A DNA stretch of 64,000 bases from Pedobacter ginsengisoli. GTDB lineage: Bacteria; Bacteroidota; Bacteroidia; Sphingobacteriales; Sphingobacteriaceae. Below, piece by piece: positions 36,430 to 45,971 of this stretch (the stretch's first letter is position 1; each line of letters starts with the position of its first letter). Below the pieces are notes generated by a model, which had not been told where the DNA came from, did not search any database, and saw only the letters and a program-made list of their open reading frames with translations. Both the position numbers and the translations under genes were made by a program. The stretch spans positions 1,674,001 to 1,738,000 of the forward strand of contig NZ_CP024091.1 of assembly GCF_002736205.1 (NCBI RefSeq), given 5' to 3'.

Positions 36430-37176
36430 CTATAAAGTAGCTTTGGTGTACCTACATCTGGGGTATTCGCTACAACCTTTAAACTCACCGTACCTACCGT
36501 TCTTTATCACAAGTGTTCCTGAACAATAGGGGCATCTCTCTGAATTTAGTATGTTGTTGTGACCATTTTCATAGACTTTATACTGTTGATTTTGTTGTTT
36601 TGGTTTTCTTCGGTTGTTCGATTTTATGATTTCGAATATTTCATCTTTTAATAAATCGGTTAGGATATGCTGCTTATGCCGTTTTATGGTTTTAAGTAGG
36701 CTAAAAATTTTGATAACTTCTGAAGATGTACTTATTTTAAGTGTCGACTTCCAAGTAAACACCACAATAGGAATGTATTTAATATTTGGGTGGTTTGATA
36801 AAGTATTTTTTAAAGCTTTAACATGGCCGTGATTTTGTAAGATAGGGTTGTATAGCCTTTTCTTACTTTTATAAATAACCTGTGTCCAATATTGTGCGTG
36901 TTCACTACCCATTATCCAACCTTTGTAATTCTTTGTTTCAATAACAAATACACCAAATTTTGAAACGATGATATGATCAATTTGGGATTTGTAGCCATTG
37001 CCATATAGTGTAACATTGTGCATCACTCTATAATCTTTCTTGCTAAGAAATTTTAGAAAGAAGGCAACAGTTATTTCACCAACGATACCTTTAATTAGCG
37101 GACGAATAATTTTGATTATTATAGCCAAAAACAATAACAACCAAAGTGGCCAAAACTCTATTAACTTGTTATTCAT
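36430..37176 (-). CDS. NERD domain nuclease-like protein with topoisomerase-type zinc finger
   Basis: 248 residues. One N-terminal membrane helix (FWPLWLLLFLAIIIKIIRPL), then a NERD domain (residues ~28-130: GIVGEITVAFFLKFLSKKDY, QIDHIIVSKFGVFVIETKNYKGW with the D...ExK nuclease core). The C-terminal four-cysteine zinc ribbon is CPYCSGTLVIKNGRYGEFKGC...CR. NERD belongs to the PD-(D/E)XK superfamily, and such proteins are frequent in defence regions. It is transcribed opposite to its neighbours. Anti-phage activity is inference. Confidence 0.85.
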   Translation of the reverse strand: MNNKLIEFWPLWLLLFLAIIIKIIRPLIKGIVGEITVAFFLKFLSKKDYRVMHNVTLYGNGYKSQIDHIIVSKFGVFVIETKNYKGWIMGSEHAQYWTQVIYKSKKRLYNPILQNHGHVKALKNTLSNHPNIKYIPIVVFTWKSTLKISTSSEVIKIFSLLKTIKRHKQHILTDLLKDEIFEIIKSNNRRKPKQQNQQYKVYENGHNNILNSERCPYCSGTLVIKNGRYGEFKGCSEYPRCRYTKATL

Positions 37177-37722
37177 TCACTTTTATGTAATAGTTCAAAG
37201 GATTGGCAAAATTAGCTTAATTGTGTCCAATTTTAGAATTAATTGCTTTGGAGTATAATTAAATAAGACTTTTTGAACTGACTGTAGTGGAGATGTCTAA
37301 TGATGTACCGTAAAAACAGTAGATAAATATCTACTTGAATTTACACTGTATTCTCTAAATATAGTTTTGCTATATTTTAATTTCACTTTGCTATAAAAAT
37401 ATAGCTATGCGTTATAATACTCTTTGCTAAATTGAGTTTTATGTCATTCTTAGGCTATCACTTATACCTGTATCGGTCGAAATACTATTATGGTTTTACA
37501 AAATAGCGATTAACGATAGCTAATGGTCGTTAACTATACTTGTGTCGGTCGGTATGTTATTATGGTAACTATATAGATTTGTTTTTTTTACATATGATTG
37601 CTTCTTAAGTCAAATAGTTAAGTAAATCATTGCCCAAATCAAGTATTATATACTTATTTTTAGCATATTCAACTAATCTAACTTTAAAAGGTTAAAACTA
37701 AAATATCCCGTAGCAACGCTTT
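37177..37722. promoter_or_regulatory. Intergenic region with 33-bp direct repeats ahead of the RM gene
   Basis: 546 bp without a gene. A 33-bp sequence starting TATACCTGTATCGGTCG at 37463 recurs at 37535 with 26 of 33 identical bases, 72 bp apart. Between them lies an inverted repeat TTAACGA (37510-37516) / TCGTTAA (37527-37533). TTTGCTATA-type motifs also recur (about 37366, 37388, 37425). This looks like a regulatory region for the RM gene; the binding protein is unknown. Confidence 0.5.
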
Positions 37723-40700
37723 ATGCCATTATTTCAAAATTCGGTAATTAGAAAACAATTACAAGATCAAGATAAAACGAAACTAAATTTGCAATGGAAA
37801 GTGTTTAAAAACCACTTTCAAAATCTTGATATCCAAAACAATATCCGTAATAGTAAAGAAGAGCAATACCAGGGAGAATTTCTAATCGACTTATTTGTAA
37901 ATGTTTTTGGCTATATAAAGAATCCTAATCCCAATTATACTTTAACAACAGAGCATAAGAATGTAAAAGACAGTAAAAAAGCAGATGGAGCTATACTGGT
38001 AAATGATAAAGTAAGGGCTGTTATCGAGTTAAAAGGAACTAACACCACCGATTTAGGAAAAATAGAAGTGCAAGCATTCGGCTATAAAAATAATCAGCCC
38101 GACTGCGTTTATGTGATAACCTCTAACTTTGAAAAGTTAAGATTTTATATAGACAATGCAACTGAATTCCTAGAGTTCAACTTATTTCGGCTTACAGAGA
38201 AAGAATTTGAATTACTCTATCTGTGTTTGGCCTACGATAATATTAATAAAGATATCCCAAAGAAACTAAAAGAACAATCAGCTACTGAAGAGAAAAATAT
38301 TACAAAATATTTATATACGGATTATTCCCTTTTTAAAAGAGAATTACATCAAAATCTAGTGGCTTTGAATCCTAGTTTTGATGCCTTAGAATTATTTCAA
38401 AAATCACAAAAGCTACTTGATAGATTTCTATTTATCTTCTTTGCAGAAGACCGAAATTTATTGCCGACAAACTTAATCTTTAGAATTAATAAAGAATGGC
38501 GACAACTCCAAGAAATGCGAGTGAACATTTCGCTTTATGATCGCTACAAAACATATTTTCATGACTTAAATCAGGGAGCCAAAGTTGTACTTCCAGCTTT
38601 TTCACAAACAGCAGCTCATGAGAAAGAAGAACATCAAATATTTGCCTATAATGGTGGATTATTTCATCCTGATGATATACTAGATGCAATTAATATTGAT
38701 GATGAATTACTATTTAGTCATACCCAAAAACTATCAAAGTACGATTTTGCAAGTGAAATAGATGTAAATATTTTAGGTCACATTTTCGAAAATTCATTAA
38801 ATGAATTAGATGAAATAAAAGCACAGCTAGAAGGAACATTAATTGAAAAAGCAAGCACCAAAAGAAAAAAAGACGGTATTTTTTACACACCTAAATACAT
38901 AACCAAATACATAGTTGACAATACTATTGGTAAAATGTGTACTAGTAAAAAAGCTGAATTTAAAATAATTGAAGAAGATTATTTTACTGACAAAAAAAGA
39001 AACATAATAACGAAAAAACCTTTATTTGAAAAACTAACCAATTACCGAAATTGGCTTCTTCAAGTTACTATTTGCGATCCAGCATGTGGTAGCGGGGCTT
39101 TTTTGAATGAAGCTTTAGACTTTTTAATTGCGGAACACCGCTACATAGACGAACTTCAAGCCAAACTTCTTGGCGAGGCATTGGTCTTAAGTGATATAGA
39201 GAAAAGCATTTTGGAAAATAATCTTTTTGGCGTTGATTTGAATGAAGAAAGTGTTGAAATTGCTAAACTGTCATTATGGTTGCGCACCGCAAAGCCTAAT
39301 CGAAAATTAAATGATCTTAACAATAATATTAAATGTGGAAACTCTTTAATTGATGATGTTGCAATTGCTGGAGAAAAAGCATTTAACTGGCAAACTGCTT
39401 TTCCTAAAATATTCGCGAATGGTGGTTTTGATGTTATTATTGGGAATCCGCCTTATGGCGCATTTATAACTAAAAAAGAACAAAATTTTTACACTAAAAA
39501 CTATAATACAGCATCATACAAATTAGATACTTATGCGATTTTTATAGAAAAAGGAATTGGTATAACAAAATTGAATGGTAAGTTAGGTTATATAATTCCT
39601 TATACTTTTTTAAGCATCCAACAACATCGAAAATTAAGAGAATTCATACTTGGTTTTAATATTGAAACATTGGTTGATTTGCCAACAAAGGTTTTTGAAT
39701 CAGCGGACTTAGATACTGTAATTTTGTTAATGACAAAAAACATACCTACTCAAATTATAAAAAGCGGTAAAATACAAAATCAGGAAGTTGTTATTTCTAA
39801 TGAAATAGGTTTGACGGATATTTTAAACAATCAAGATTTACAAATTAATCTTAATAATTCATCTGTTGATATTACACTAATAAATAAAATTAAGGATTTG
39901 TCTTTCACATTAAATGATTTTTGTGAAATATCACAAGGCTATATTCCTTATAGAAGAAGTGATTTAATTAAGAATTTCGGAGAATTTGAGGGCAATAGAA
40001 TTGTAGATGGTAGACTTTGGCACTCATTTGAAAAAAAAGGCGATGAATGGAAACAAGAAATTCAAGGGCAAGATATTGGAAGATATACATATAAAGAATC
40101 ATTTCAATATGTAAAATATGGTAGTCATATTGCGTCTTATGTAAATCCAAAATTTTTTAATAGTTCTAGAATTATTATTATGGAGATTACGAGAGGAAAT
40201 AAGTACAAATTATCATCTGTTTATTTGGAAAAAGAATTTTATAATACACCTTCAATTATCAATATTATTAGTAGAGATAATTCTCTTGATTTAAAATCAA
40301 TCCTACCATTAATAAATTCGAGGCTAATGACTTGGTTTCATTTAAAAGTGAATCCCAAAGCAAATGCGGAAACATCTATACCTAAAATATTGGTGGGTGA
40401 TGTTCGTAATCTTCCTATTGCTAAAAATGTAATATCTTATAATATTCCTTTAGCAGAAAAAGCTGATTTGATGTTATTATTAAATAGAGAGCTACAAGAA
40501 CAATCACAAAAGTTTCAAAGAATATTGCAACGAAAGTTTGACCTAGAAGCTTTACCTAAAAAATTACAAGATTGGTATTTGTTACCTTATGCTGATTTTA
40601 TAAAGGAATTAGGCAAACAAAAGATAAAACTTACACTTTCACAAGAAGCTGAGTGGGAAGATTATTTTACCAAAGAAGCTCACAAATTGGTAGCAACTAA

Positions 40701-40806
40701 AGCCGAAATTAATCAAACTGACAAGGAAATAGATGCCATGGTCTATAAACTATACGATTTAACTGATGAAGAAATAGGTATAGTAGAGAATAGTATGAAT
40801 AACTAA
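37723..40806 (+). CDS. Type IIG restriction-modification enzyme (Eco57I-like, fused nuclease and methyltransferase)
   Basis: 1027 residues. It cuts and methylates DNA with one polypeptide. The N-terminal PD-(D/E)XK nuclease is visible at residues ~85-105 (KADGAILVNDKVRAVIELKG, D...ELK). A helical linker leads to an N6-adenine methyltransferase with motif I DPACGSGAFLNEAL (residue ~452) and motif IV NPPYGAF (residue ~575). A TaqI-like specificity domain (residues ~720-930; EISQGYIPYRRSDLI, YKLSSVYLEKEFYNTPSI) ends the enzyme. No separate HsdS or BREX genes are nearby, so this is a stand-alone type II system. Recognition sequence unknown. Confidence 0.9.
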   Translation: MPLFQNSVIRKQLQDQDKTKLNLQWKVFKNHFQNLDIQNNIRNSKEEQYQGEFLIDLFVNVFGYIKNPNPNYTLTTEHKNVKDSKKADGAILVNDKVRAVIELKGTNTTDLGKIEVQAFGYKNNQPDCVYVITSNFEKLRFYIDNATEFLEFNLFRLTEKEFELLYLCLAYDNINKDIPKKLKEQSATEEKNITKYLYTDYSLFKRELHQNLVALNPSFDALELFQKSQKLLDRFLFIFFAEDRNLLPTNLIFRINKEWRQLQEMRVNISLYDRYKTYFHDLNQGAKVVLPAFSQTAAHEKEEHQIFAYNGGLFHPDDILDAINIDDELLFSHTQKLSKYDFASEIDVNILGHIFENSLNELDEIKAQLEGTLIEKASTKRKKDGIFYTPKYITKYIVDNTIGKMCTSKKAEFKIIEEDYFTDKKRNIITKKPLFEKLTNYRNWLLQVTICDPACGSGAFLNEALDFLIAEHRYIDELQAKLLGEALVLSDIEKSILENNLFGVDLNEESVEIAKLSLWLRTAKPNRKLNDLNNNIKCGNSLIDDVAIAGEKAFNWQTAFPKIFANGGFDVIIGNPPYGAFITKKEQNFYTKNYNTASYKLDTYAIFIEKGIGITKLNGKLGYIIPYTFLSIQQHRKLREFILGFNIETLVDLPTKVFESADLDTVILLMTKNIPTQIIKSGKIQNQEVVISNEIGLTDILNNQDLQINLNNSSVDITLINKIKDLSFTLNDFCEISQGYIPYRRSDLIKNFGEFEGNRIVDGRLWHSFEKKGDEWKQEIQGQDIGRYTYKESFQYVKYGSHIASYVNPKFFNSSRIIIMEITRGNKYKLSSVYLEKEFYNTPSIINIISRDNSLDLKSILPLINSRLMTWFHLKVNPKANAETSIPKILVGDVRNLPIAKNVISYNIPLAEKADLMLLLNRELQEQSQKFQRILQRKFDLEALPKKLQDWYLLPYADFIKELGKQKIKLTLSQEAEWEDYFTKEAHKLVATKAEINQTDKEIDAMVYKLYDLTDEEIGIVENSMNN

Positions 40807-40868
40807 ACCTCAAACGCTGATATAAAAGTTAATTGTCCTAGAAAATAATATTTAAATACGCTCATAAA

Positions 40869-41990
40869 ATGTATCTAATAAATCCCGATAAAACCAGTAT
40901 AAAAAAATTAGAAGAGAAGAAACTAAGCCAATTAGGAGTTAAAGAACGTAATCATTTACAAGAATGGATAGCCTCTAATCCTCAAGCACTGGGAGAAGAT
41001 TTATTAATCATTCAAAAAGAATTCAATGGTTTTAATGATACTAACGAAAGACTTGATTTATTAGCTTTAGATAAACAGGGTATAATTGTAGTTATAGAAA
41101 ATAAACTAGATGATAGTGGAAGAGATGTTACATGGCAAGCATTAAAGTACGCATCATATTGTTCTAGCTTGACAAAAGAACAAATTAGGAACATCTTTCA
41201 AGAATATTTGAAAAAGTCATTGAGTACCGATAGTGCCGAAGAAAAACTAGCTGAATTTTTTGAAAAAGAATACGAAGAAATTAGCTTAAATATGGGTGCA
41301 GGTCAGCGCATCATTATGGTTGCAGGCAAATTCAGGAAAGAAGTCACATCAACGGTGTTATGGTTGATGAACTATAAAATTAGAATTCAATGCTTTAAGG
41401 CAACTCCTTTTGTATTAGGCGAACACTGGTTTTTAACTGTAGAACAAATACTTCCAATCCAAGGAACGGAAGATTTTACTATTGGAATGGCAGAAAAAAC
41501 CCAGGAGGATATTAGTTCACAAGAAGTTTTAAAGTCAAGGCATCATATACGCCTAGATTTTTGGAGTGAGTATATAAAATATAATAACGAACGGAATTTA
41601 TTATTTAAAAACTCGTCACCAAGCAAGGATAACTGGATAGGAATTGGCATAGGCATCACTGGGGTTGGAATAAATAGTGTAATCTCGAAAAACTATGCAA
41701 GAGTTGAAATTTATATAAATAGAGGAGAGAAGGACGAAAACAAGAAAGTATTTGATTTCTATTTTAAACACAAGATAGAAATTGAAAGTCTTTTTGGGCA
41801 GGAATTGATTTGGGAGAGAATGGATGATCGGGTTTCGGCAAGAATTAAATGTCAGTTGAATGGGGTAAGTATTTTTGAAAAAGATAATTGGCATGAAATG
41901 ATAACCTATATGTCTATAAATATCGAAAAACTAGAAAAGATTTTTAGACCGTATTCTTCAAAACTGTCTAGTTTTTTGAAAAATCAATAA
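40869..41990 (+). CDS. DUF4268 domain protein with NucS-like nuclease fold
   Basis: 373 residues. The N-terminal ~110 residues carry a PD-(D/E)XK-type core (RNHLQEWIASNPQALGEDLL, ERLDLLALDKQGIIVVIENK; D and ExK positions at about 62 and 76). The C-terminal domain (residues ~220-365, HHIRLDFWSEYIKYNN... and RVEIYINRGEKDENKKVFDF) matches DUF4268. Such proteins are commonly near restriction-modification genes. It lies 62 bp after the type IIG gene on the same strand and may be an accessory nuclease, but this is inference. Confidence 0.78.
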   Translation: MYLINPDKTSIKKLEEKKLSQLGVKERNHLQEWIASNPQALGEDLLIIQKEFNGFNDTNERLDLLALDKQGIIVVIENKLDDSGRDVTWQALKYASYCSSLTKEQIRNIFQEYLKKSLSTDSAEEKLAEFFEKEYEEISLNMGAGQRIIMVAGKFRKEVTSTVLWLMNYKIRIQCFKATPFVLGEHWFLTVEQILPIQGTEDFTIGMAEKTQEDISSQEVLKSRHHIRLDFWSEYIKYNNERNLLFKNSSPSKDNWIGIGIGITGVGINSVISKNYARVEIYINRGEKDENKKVFDFYFKHKIEIESLFGQELIWERMDDRVSARIKCQLNGVSIFEKDNWHEMITYMSINIEKLEKIFRPYSSKLSSFLKNQ

Positions 41991-42040
41991 ACTGGCTTTA
42001 ATATTATATAAATTCAACAAAAACCTAACTAAATAGGAAT

Positions 42041-44122
42041 ATGAAAATAACGCAACTCACTGTCACCAATTTTAGATTGCTGGAAAATATTACAATCAAC
42101 ATAGAAGATGACATAACCTTAATAGTAGGAAAAAATAACACAGGTAAAACGTCATTATTTGAAGTTATAAATCTATTTTTTGACACCAAGAATAGGATAT
42201 CATTTCATGATTTCTCTTTAAATAGTCATGATGTTTTTAAATTATGCGATGCAAAATTTCAAAATGAATTGTTAGTTGAAATTGAGGATGATAAAAAAGA
42301 TGAAATTGAAAAGTCTTTGATTAATGATATACCTAAGATCACTTTAAGTATTCAAGTTGAATATGATAAGGTGAAAGATTCTTTAATTAATATAAGTGAT
42401 TTTATTTCCGATTTAGATGATACGAAATCAGATGCTACAATTCTTTTTAAATACGAACCTAAAGAAACAATTAATTTGTTTAGGTCATTCCATAATAGAC
42501 CCAATAAGGACGTTGAACTAATAGAGTGGTTAAATGAGAATATATCATCTTTCTACACACTCCATGTTTTTGGTGGTGAAAACTTAATAGAAGATCATGT
42601 TTTAACGAAAATACTTTCTGTAATAAATTTTGAGACAATCCAAGCATCAAGAAAACTTGATGATACAAAAATGGATAAAAACAGATCTTTGGCACTTGGA
42701 TTTTCTGACTACTATCAAAACATTCATGGAGATAATAATGCAGATGTAGAAAGTTTGAAAGATACGCTGAAAAGTGTTTCTACTGTTTTAGATGGCAAGT
42801 ATGAAAAGGTTCTTGAAAAAATTCTTGAGAAATTGAAGTCTTTTGGTATTGATAAGGATATTAATATTCCTGAGATCATACTGAAATCAAAATTTGATCC
42901 TGAATCAATTATTCGAAATAACATAAAGTACTATTACAAAAGTGGTGATATAGAACTGCCAGAAAATTACAATGGATTAGGTTATAGCAACCTAATATTT
43001 CTTGTTTTAAAAATTGTAGCCTTTATTGAAAATTTCAAAAAAAACAAAGAAAAAAATGCAACTGAAATTCTGACAATTTTAATAGAAGAGCCTGAAGCGC
43101 ATTTACATCCCCAAATGCAACAAGTTTTTGTAGAGCAAATAAGAGAAACAATTTCTAAGGCTTTAATTGAGGATAGTATTCAAGTACAATTAATTATTAG
43201 CACTCATTCATCTCATATGATTGCCGAAGCAGGTTTAAATGTCAAACGAAGCTTTGAAAGAATACGATATTTCAATAAATATAAAAAAGAAGATAGAACA
43301 ATTGTTGAGGTAAAAGATTTTAATGAATTTAAGCATAAGGAAACAGATAAAGATACTTTTCGATTTTTAAAACAATATTTAAATCTGCATAAATGCGATT
43401 TGTTTTTTGCAGATAAAGTTATTATGGTTGAGGGAATCACAGAAAAAATATTAATGCCATTATTTATTAGAAAAGTAGCTAAACAACTTGAAAATGAATA
43501 TGTATCCATAATTGAAGTTGGAGGAGCATATACCCATAAATTTAAAGAATTTTTTAAGTTTTTAAATACAAAGGTTTTGGTAATAACTGACATTGATTCT
43601 GTGGACGCAATGACGAATAAATCTTGTCACGTACTAAAAGAGATGGCAAACACAAGTAATTCAACATTGTCAACCTGGTTACCTCAAAAAACAAAAATTT
43701 CTGAATTATTGGCCTTGACTTTTGATGAAAAACTAGATGAATCTAAAATTATTAGAGTAGCTTTTCAAATTAAAGAAGATGATGGAGATTTTGTGCCAAG
43801 AAGTCTAGAGAATGCCATAATTAATTGTAATCAAACATTTTTTAAAAGTAAATATTTACTCGAAGATGAAATAGAAAAAGAGGTTTATAAATCTTTTTCT
43901 TTTCAAAAGTTGAAGAACATAGATGAATTGATCTATATGGATACAAGTAGAGATCAATCTGATGTAGACCCTTCTTCAAAACAAAAGACAGATTTTACAT
44001 TTGATTTAATGACTTTTGATGAAAAGGGAACTAATCTTGAATGGAAAGTGCCAAAGTACATAAAAGAAGGTTTAGAATGGTTGTCAAAAAACGAACATTT
44101 ATTAACAGTAAAAGTTGATTAA
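42041..44122 (+). CDS. gajA: Gabija-like GajA: OLD-family ATPase/TOPRIM nuclease
   Basis: 693 residues. The N-terminal ABC-type ATPase has Walker A GKNNTGKTS (residues 30-38), the signature/Walker B region ILIEEPEAHLHPQMQQVFVE and the H-loop LIISTHSSHM. The C-terminal TOPRIM nuclease has the Glu in ADKVIMVEGITEKILMP and the Asp pair in LVITDIDSVDA. It is followed directly by a UvrD-like helicase, the defining pair of class 2 OLD, i.e. Gabija. GajA degrades phage DNA or nicks specific sites when nucleotides are depleted. It is about 115 residues longer than the 578-residue Bacillus cereus protein, so it may be a diverged subtype. Confidence 0.83.
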   Translation: MKITQLTVTNFRLLENITINIEDDITLIVGKNNTGKTSLFEVINLFFDTKNRISFHDFSLNSHDVFKLCDAKFQNELLVEIEDDKKDEIEKSLINDIPKITLSIQVEYDKVKDSLINISDFISDLDDTKSDATILFKYEPKETINLFRSFHNRPNKDVELIEWLNENISSFYTLHVFGGENLIEDHVLTKILSVINFETIQASRKLDDTKMDKNRSLALGFSDYYQNIHGDNNADVESLKDTLKSVSTVLDGKYEKVLEKILEKLKSFGIDKDINIPEIILKSKFDPESIIRNNIKYYYKSGDIELPENYNGLGYSNLIFLVLKIVAFIENFKKNKEKNATEILTILIEEPEAHLHPQMQQVFVEQIRETISKALIEDSIQVQLIISTHSSHMIAEAGLNVKRSFERIRYFNKYKKEDRTIVEVKDFNEFKHKETDKDTFRFLKQYLNLHKCDLFFADKVIMVEGITEKILMPLFIRKVAKQLENEYVSIIEVGGAYTHKFKEFFKFLNTKVLVITDIDSVDAMTNKSCHVLKEMANTSNSTLSTWLPQKTKISELLALTFDEKLDESKIIRVAFQIKEDDGDFVPRSLENAIINCNQTFFKSKYLLEDEIEKEVYKSFSFQKLKNIDELIYMDTSRDQSDVDPSSKQKTDFTFDLMTFDEKGTNLEWKVPKYIKEGLEWLSKNEHLLTVKVD

Positions 44123-44123
44123 G

Positions 44124-45944
44124 ATGGAGGCATTTGAGCAAATAAAGCAATGTATTGAAGTTAATTCAAGCTTTGTGGTGGAGGCTGGTGCAGGTTCTGG
44201 AAAAACTTATGCATTAATTCAAACCCTGAATTATTTAATAGAAACTAAAGGAGAGGTATTACATACTAAAAAACAAAATATAGTTTGCATTACTTACACG
44301 AATGTTGCTAAAAACGAAATCATTAAACGGATTGAATATAATGACTTAGTTGAGGTTTCTACAATTCATGAGTTCTTATGGCAGTCTATCAAACAGTTTC
44401 AGAAGCAATTGAAAATTCAACTTTGTAAACTTAATGAAATAAGATTAAAAATTGATGAAACTAAAGGTAAGGAAACAAAATACATTAAAAATCTGAATGA
44501 GCGGATTAATTTAGTTAGTGAAGTTTTTTACAACGATTCTTCTTTTCGTGATTTTGAAAAAGGTGAACTTCATCATGACGACGTGATTGAGTTGTCAAAA
44601 ATGCTTTTTAAAGAATATCCATTATTAACCTCTATTATCGCTCAGAAATTTCCATATATTTTAATTGATGAGTATCAGGATACTTCAATAGAAACAATTG
44701 AAGCTTTAATAGATTGTTTATTAATGCGTAATAAAGACAAGATAATCCTTGGATTTTATGGCGACTCTCATCAAAAAATTTACGATACTGGAATCGGAAG
44801 TCTTGAAAATTATTATGAAGGAGAAAATAAAGTACTTAGGTTAATCAAAAAAGAAGAAAATTATAGATCGTCAAGAGCTGTGGTTGATCTACTTAATAAC
44901 TTTAGAACAAATATTAAACAAGAACCCAAAAGGGATGTAGACGGATCTATAAAATTTATTTATTGGGGAAATCATCCTGAAAAAGAACCCAAACAAAAGG
45001 TTAGAGAGTTTGAAGATTCCTTAAAAAAGTTTAAAAATGATTTTTATGAGGAAGTCAATCATAAATTGATTGGGTTGGGCTGGGATTTCAGTAGCAATAA
45101 TTTAGATAAGATTTTAGTGTTAGCTAACAGTAGAATTGCAGATAGGGCTGGATTTTTGAAATTATATAAAATTTATTCTGAACGATATGGTCAATCAACG
45201 AAAGAACGACTTTTAGATAGAAATCATTTTCTAATTAAGTTGTTTACAGGATATATTGATAAAAAGACTTCTCAAGAAAGGGAGATTGGTTTAGAACATC
45301 TGATGACTTACTGGTTGGAAAATAATCATAATAAAGCGATTAGATTTTTAAGAAGAAATGGAACTGCTTTACATGAATTTCAGCATCCAAAGAAAAAAGA
45401 AATATCTGATATATTAGATGATTTATCCAATAATAGAAACAATAAAACAGTGAAAGAAGTATTGGATGTTGTTTTGCAAAAAGGGATTGTTTATTCTAAA
45501 AATTATGAAGAATTTATTTCTCGTATTTATCAAGATTTGGAAGGCTTTGATCCAGAAATCAAAGAAAAAATTGAAAAGGACAAATCCTTTTATGAGTCGT
45601 TTATAAATCTTTCATATAGTGAAATTATGAACTTTTGGAAACATATTCAAAATGAAACAGTTTTCTCAACTAAACATGGAACAAAAGGAGATGAATATAG
45701 AAATGTATTAACTGTGATTGATGACACTGAATGGAAGCAAGAATATAATTTTAATAATTTCTTTAATAATTGTGACGAAAAGCCTGAAAGGTCGTTAAGA
45801 ACTCGTAATCTTTTTTACGTTGAGTGTTCAAGAGCCAAAGAAAATTTAGTTGTTTTAATGTTATCTAAAATTGAAGATGATGCTTTAGCAAATGTTAGAA
45901 GTTGGTTTGGGAATAAGAATGTTGTTGATATAGAACAATTTTAA
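44124..45944 (+). CDS. gajB: Gabija-like GajB: UvrD/Rep-type helicase
   Basis: 606 residues from ATG 44124, one base after the GajA stop; an in-frame TTG at 44115 is also possible. Superfamily 1A helicase motifs are seen in order: Walker A VVEAGAGSGKTYALIQTL (residues 18-35), motif Ia CITYTNVAKNEI, motif II ILIDEYQDTS, motif III GDSHQKIYD, motif IV ENYRSSRAVVDLLNNFR, motif V STKHGTKGDEYRNVL and motif VI FYVECSRAKENLVVLM. GajB senses DNA ends and activates GajA in the studied system. About 110 residues longer than the reference GajB, matching the enlarged partner. Confidence 0.85.
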   Translation: MEAFEQIKQCIEVNSSFVVEAGAGSGKTYALIQTLNYLIETKGEVLHTKKQNIVCITYTNVAKNEIIKRIEYNDLVEVSTIHEFLWQSIKQFQKQLKIQLCKLNEIRLKIDETKGKETKYIKNLNERINLVSEVFYNDSSFRDFEKGELHHDDVIELSKMLFKEYPLLTSIIAQKFPYILIDEYQDTSIETIEALIDCLLMRNKDKIILGFYGDSHQKIYDTGIGSLENYYEGENKVLRLIKKEENYRSSRAVVDLLNNFRTNIKQEPKRDVDGSIKFIYWGNHPEKEPKQKVREFEDSLKKFKNDFYEEVNHKLIGLGWDFSSNNLDKILVLANSRIADRAGFLKLYKIYSERYGQSTKERLLDRNHFLIKLFTGYIDKKTSQEREIGLEHLMTYWLENNHNKAIRFLRRNGTALHEFQHPKKKEISDILDDLSNNRNNKTVKEVLDVVLQKGIVYSKNYEEFISRIYQDLEGFDPEIKEKIEKDKSFYESFINLSYSEIMNFWKHIQNETVFSTKHGTKGDEYRNVLTVIDDTEWKQEYNFNNFFNNCDEKPERSLRTRNLFYVECSRAKENLVVLMLSKIEDDALANVRSWFGNKNVVDIEQF

Positions 45945-45971
45945 ACGATTAATTTTTAAGACAATTAACCT

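Noticed and set aside
37723..40806. BREX PglX methyltransferase
   Set aside because: The enzyme has an N-terminal nuclease core, and none of the other BREX genes (brxA, brxB, brxC, pglZ, brxL) are present, so a stand-alone type IIG enzyme fits better.
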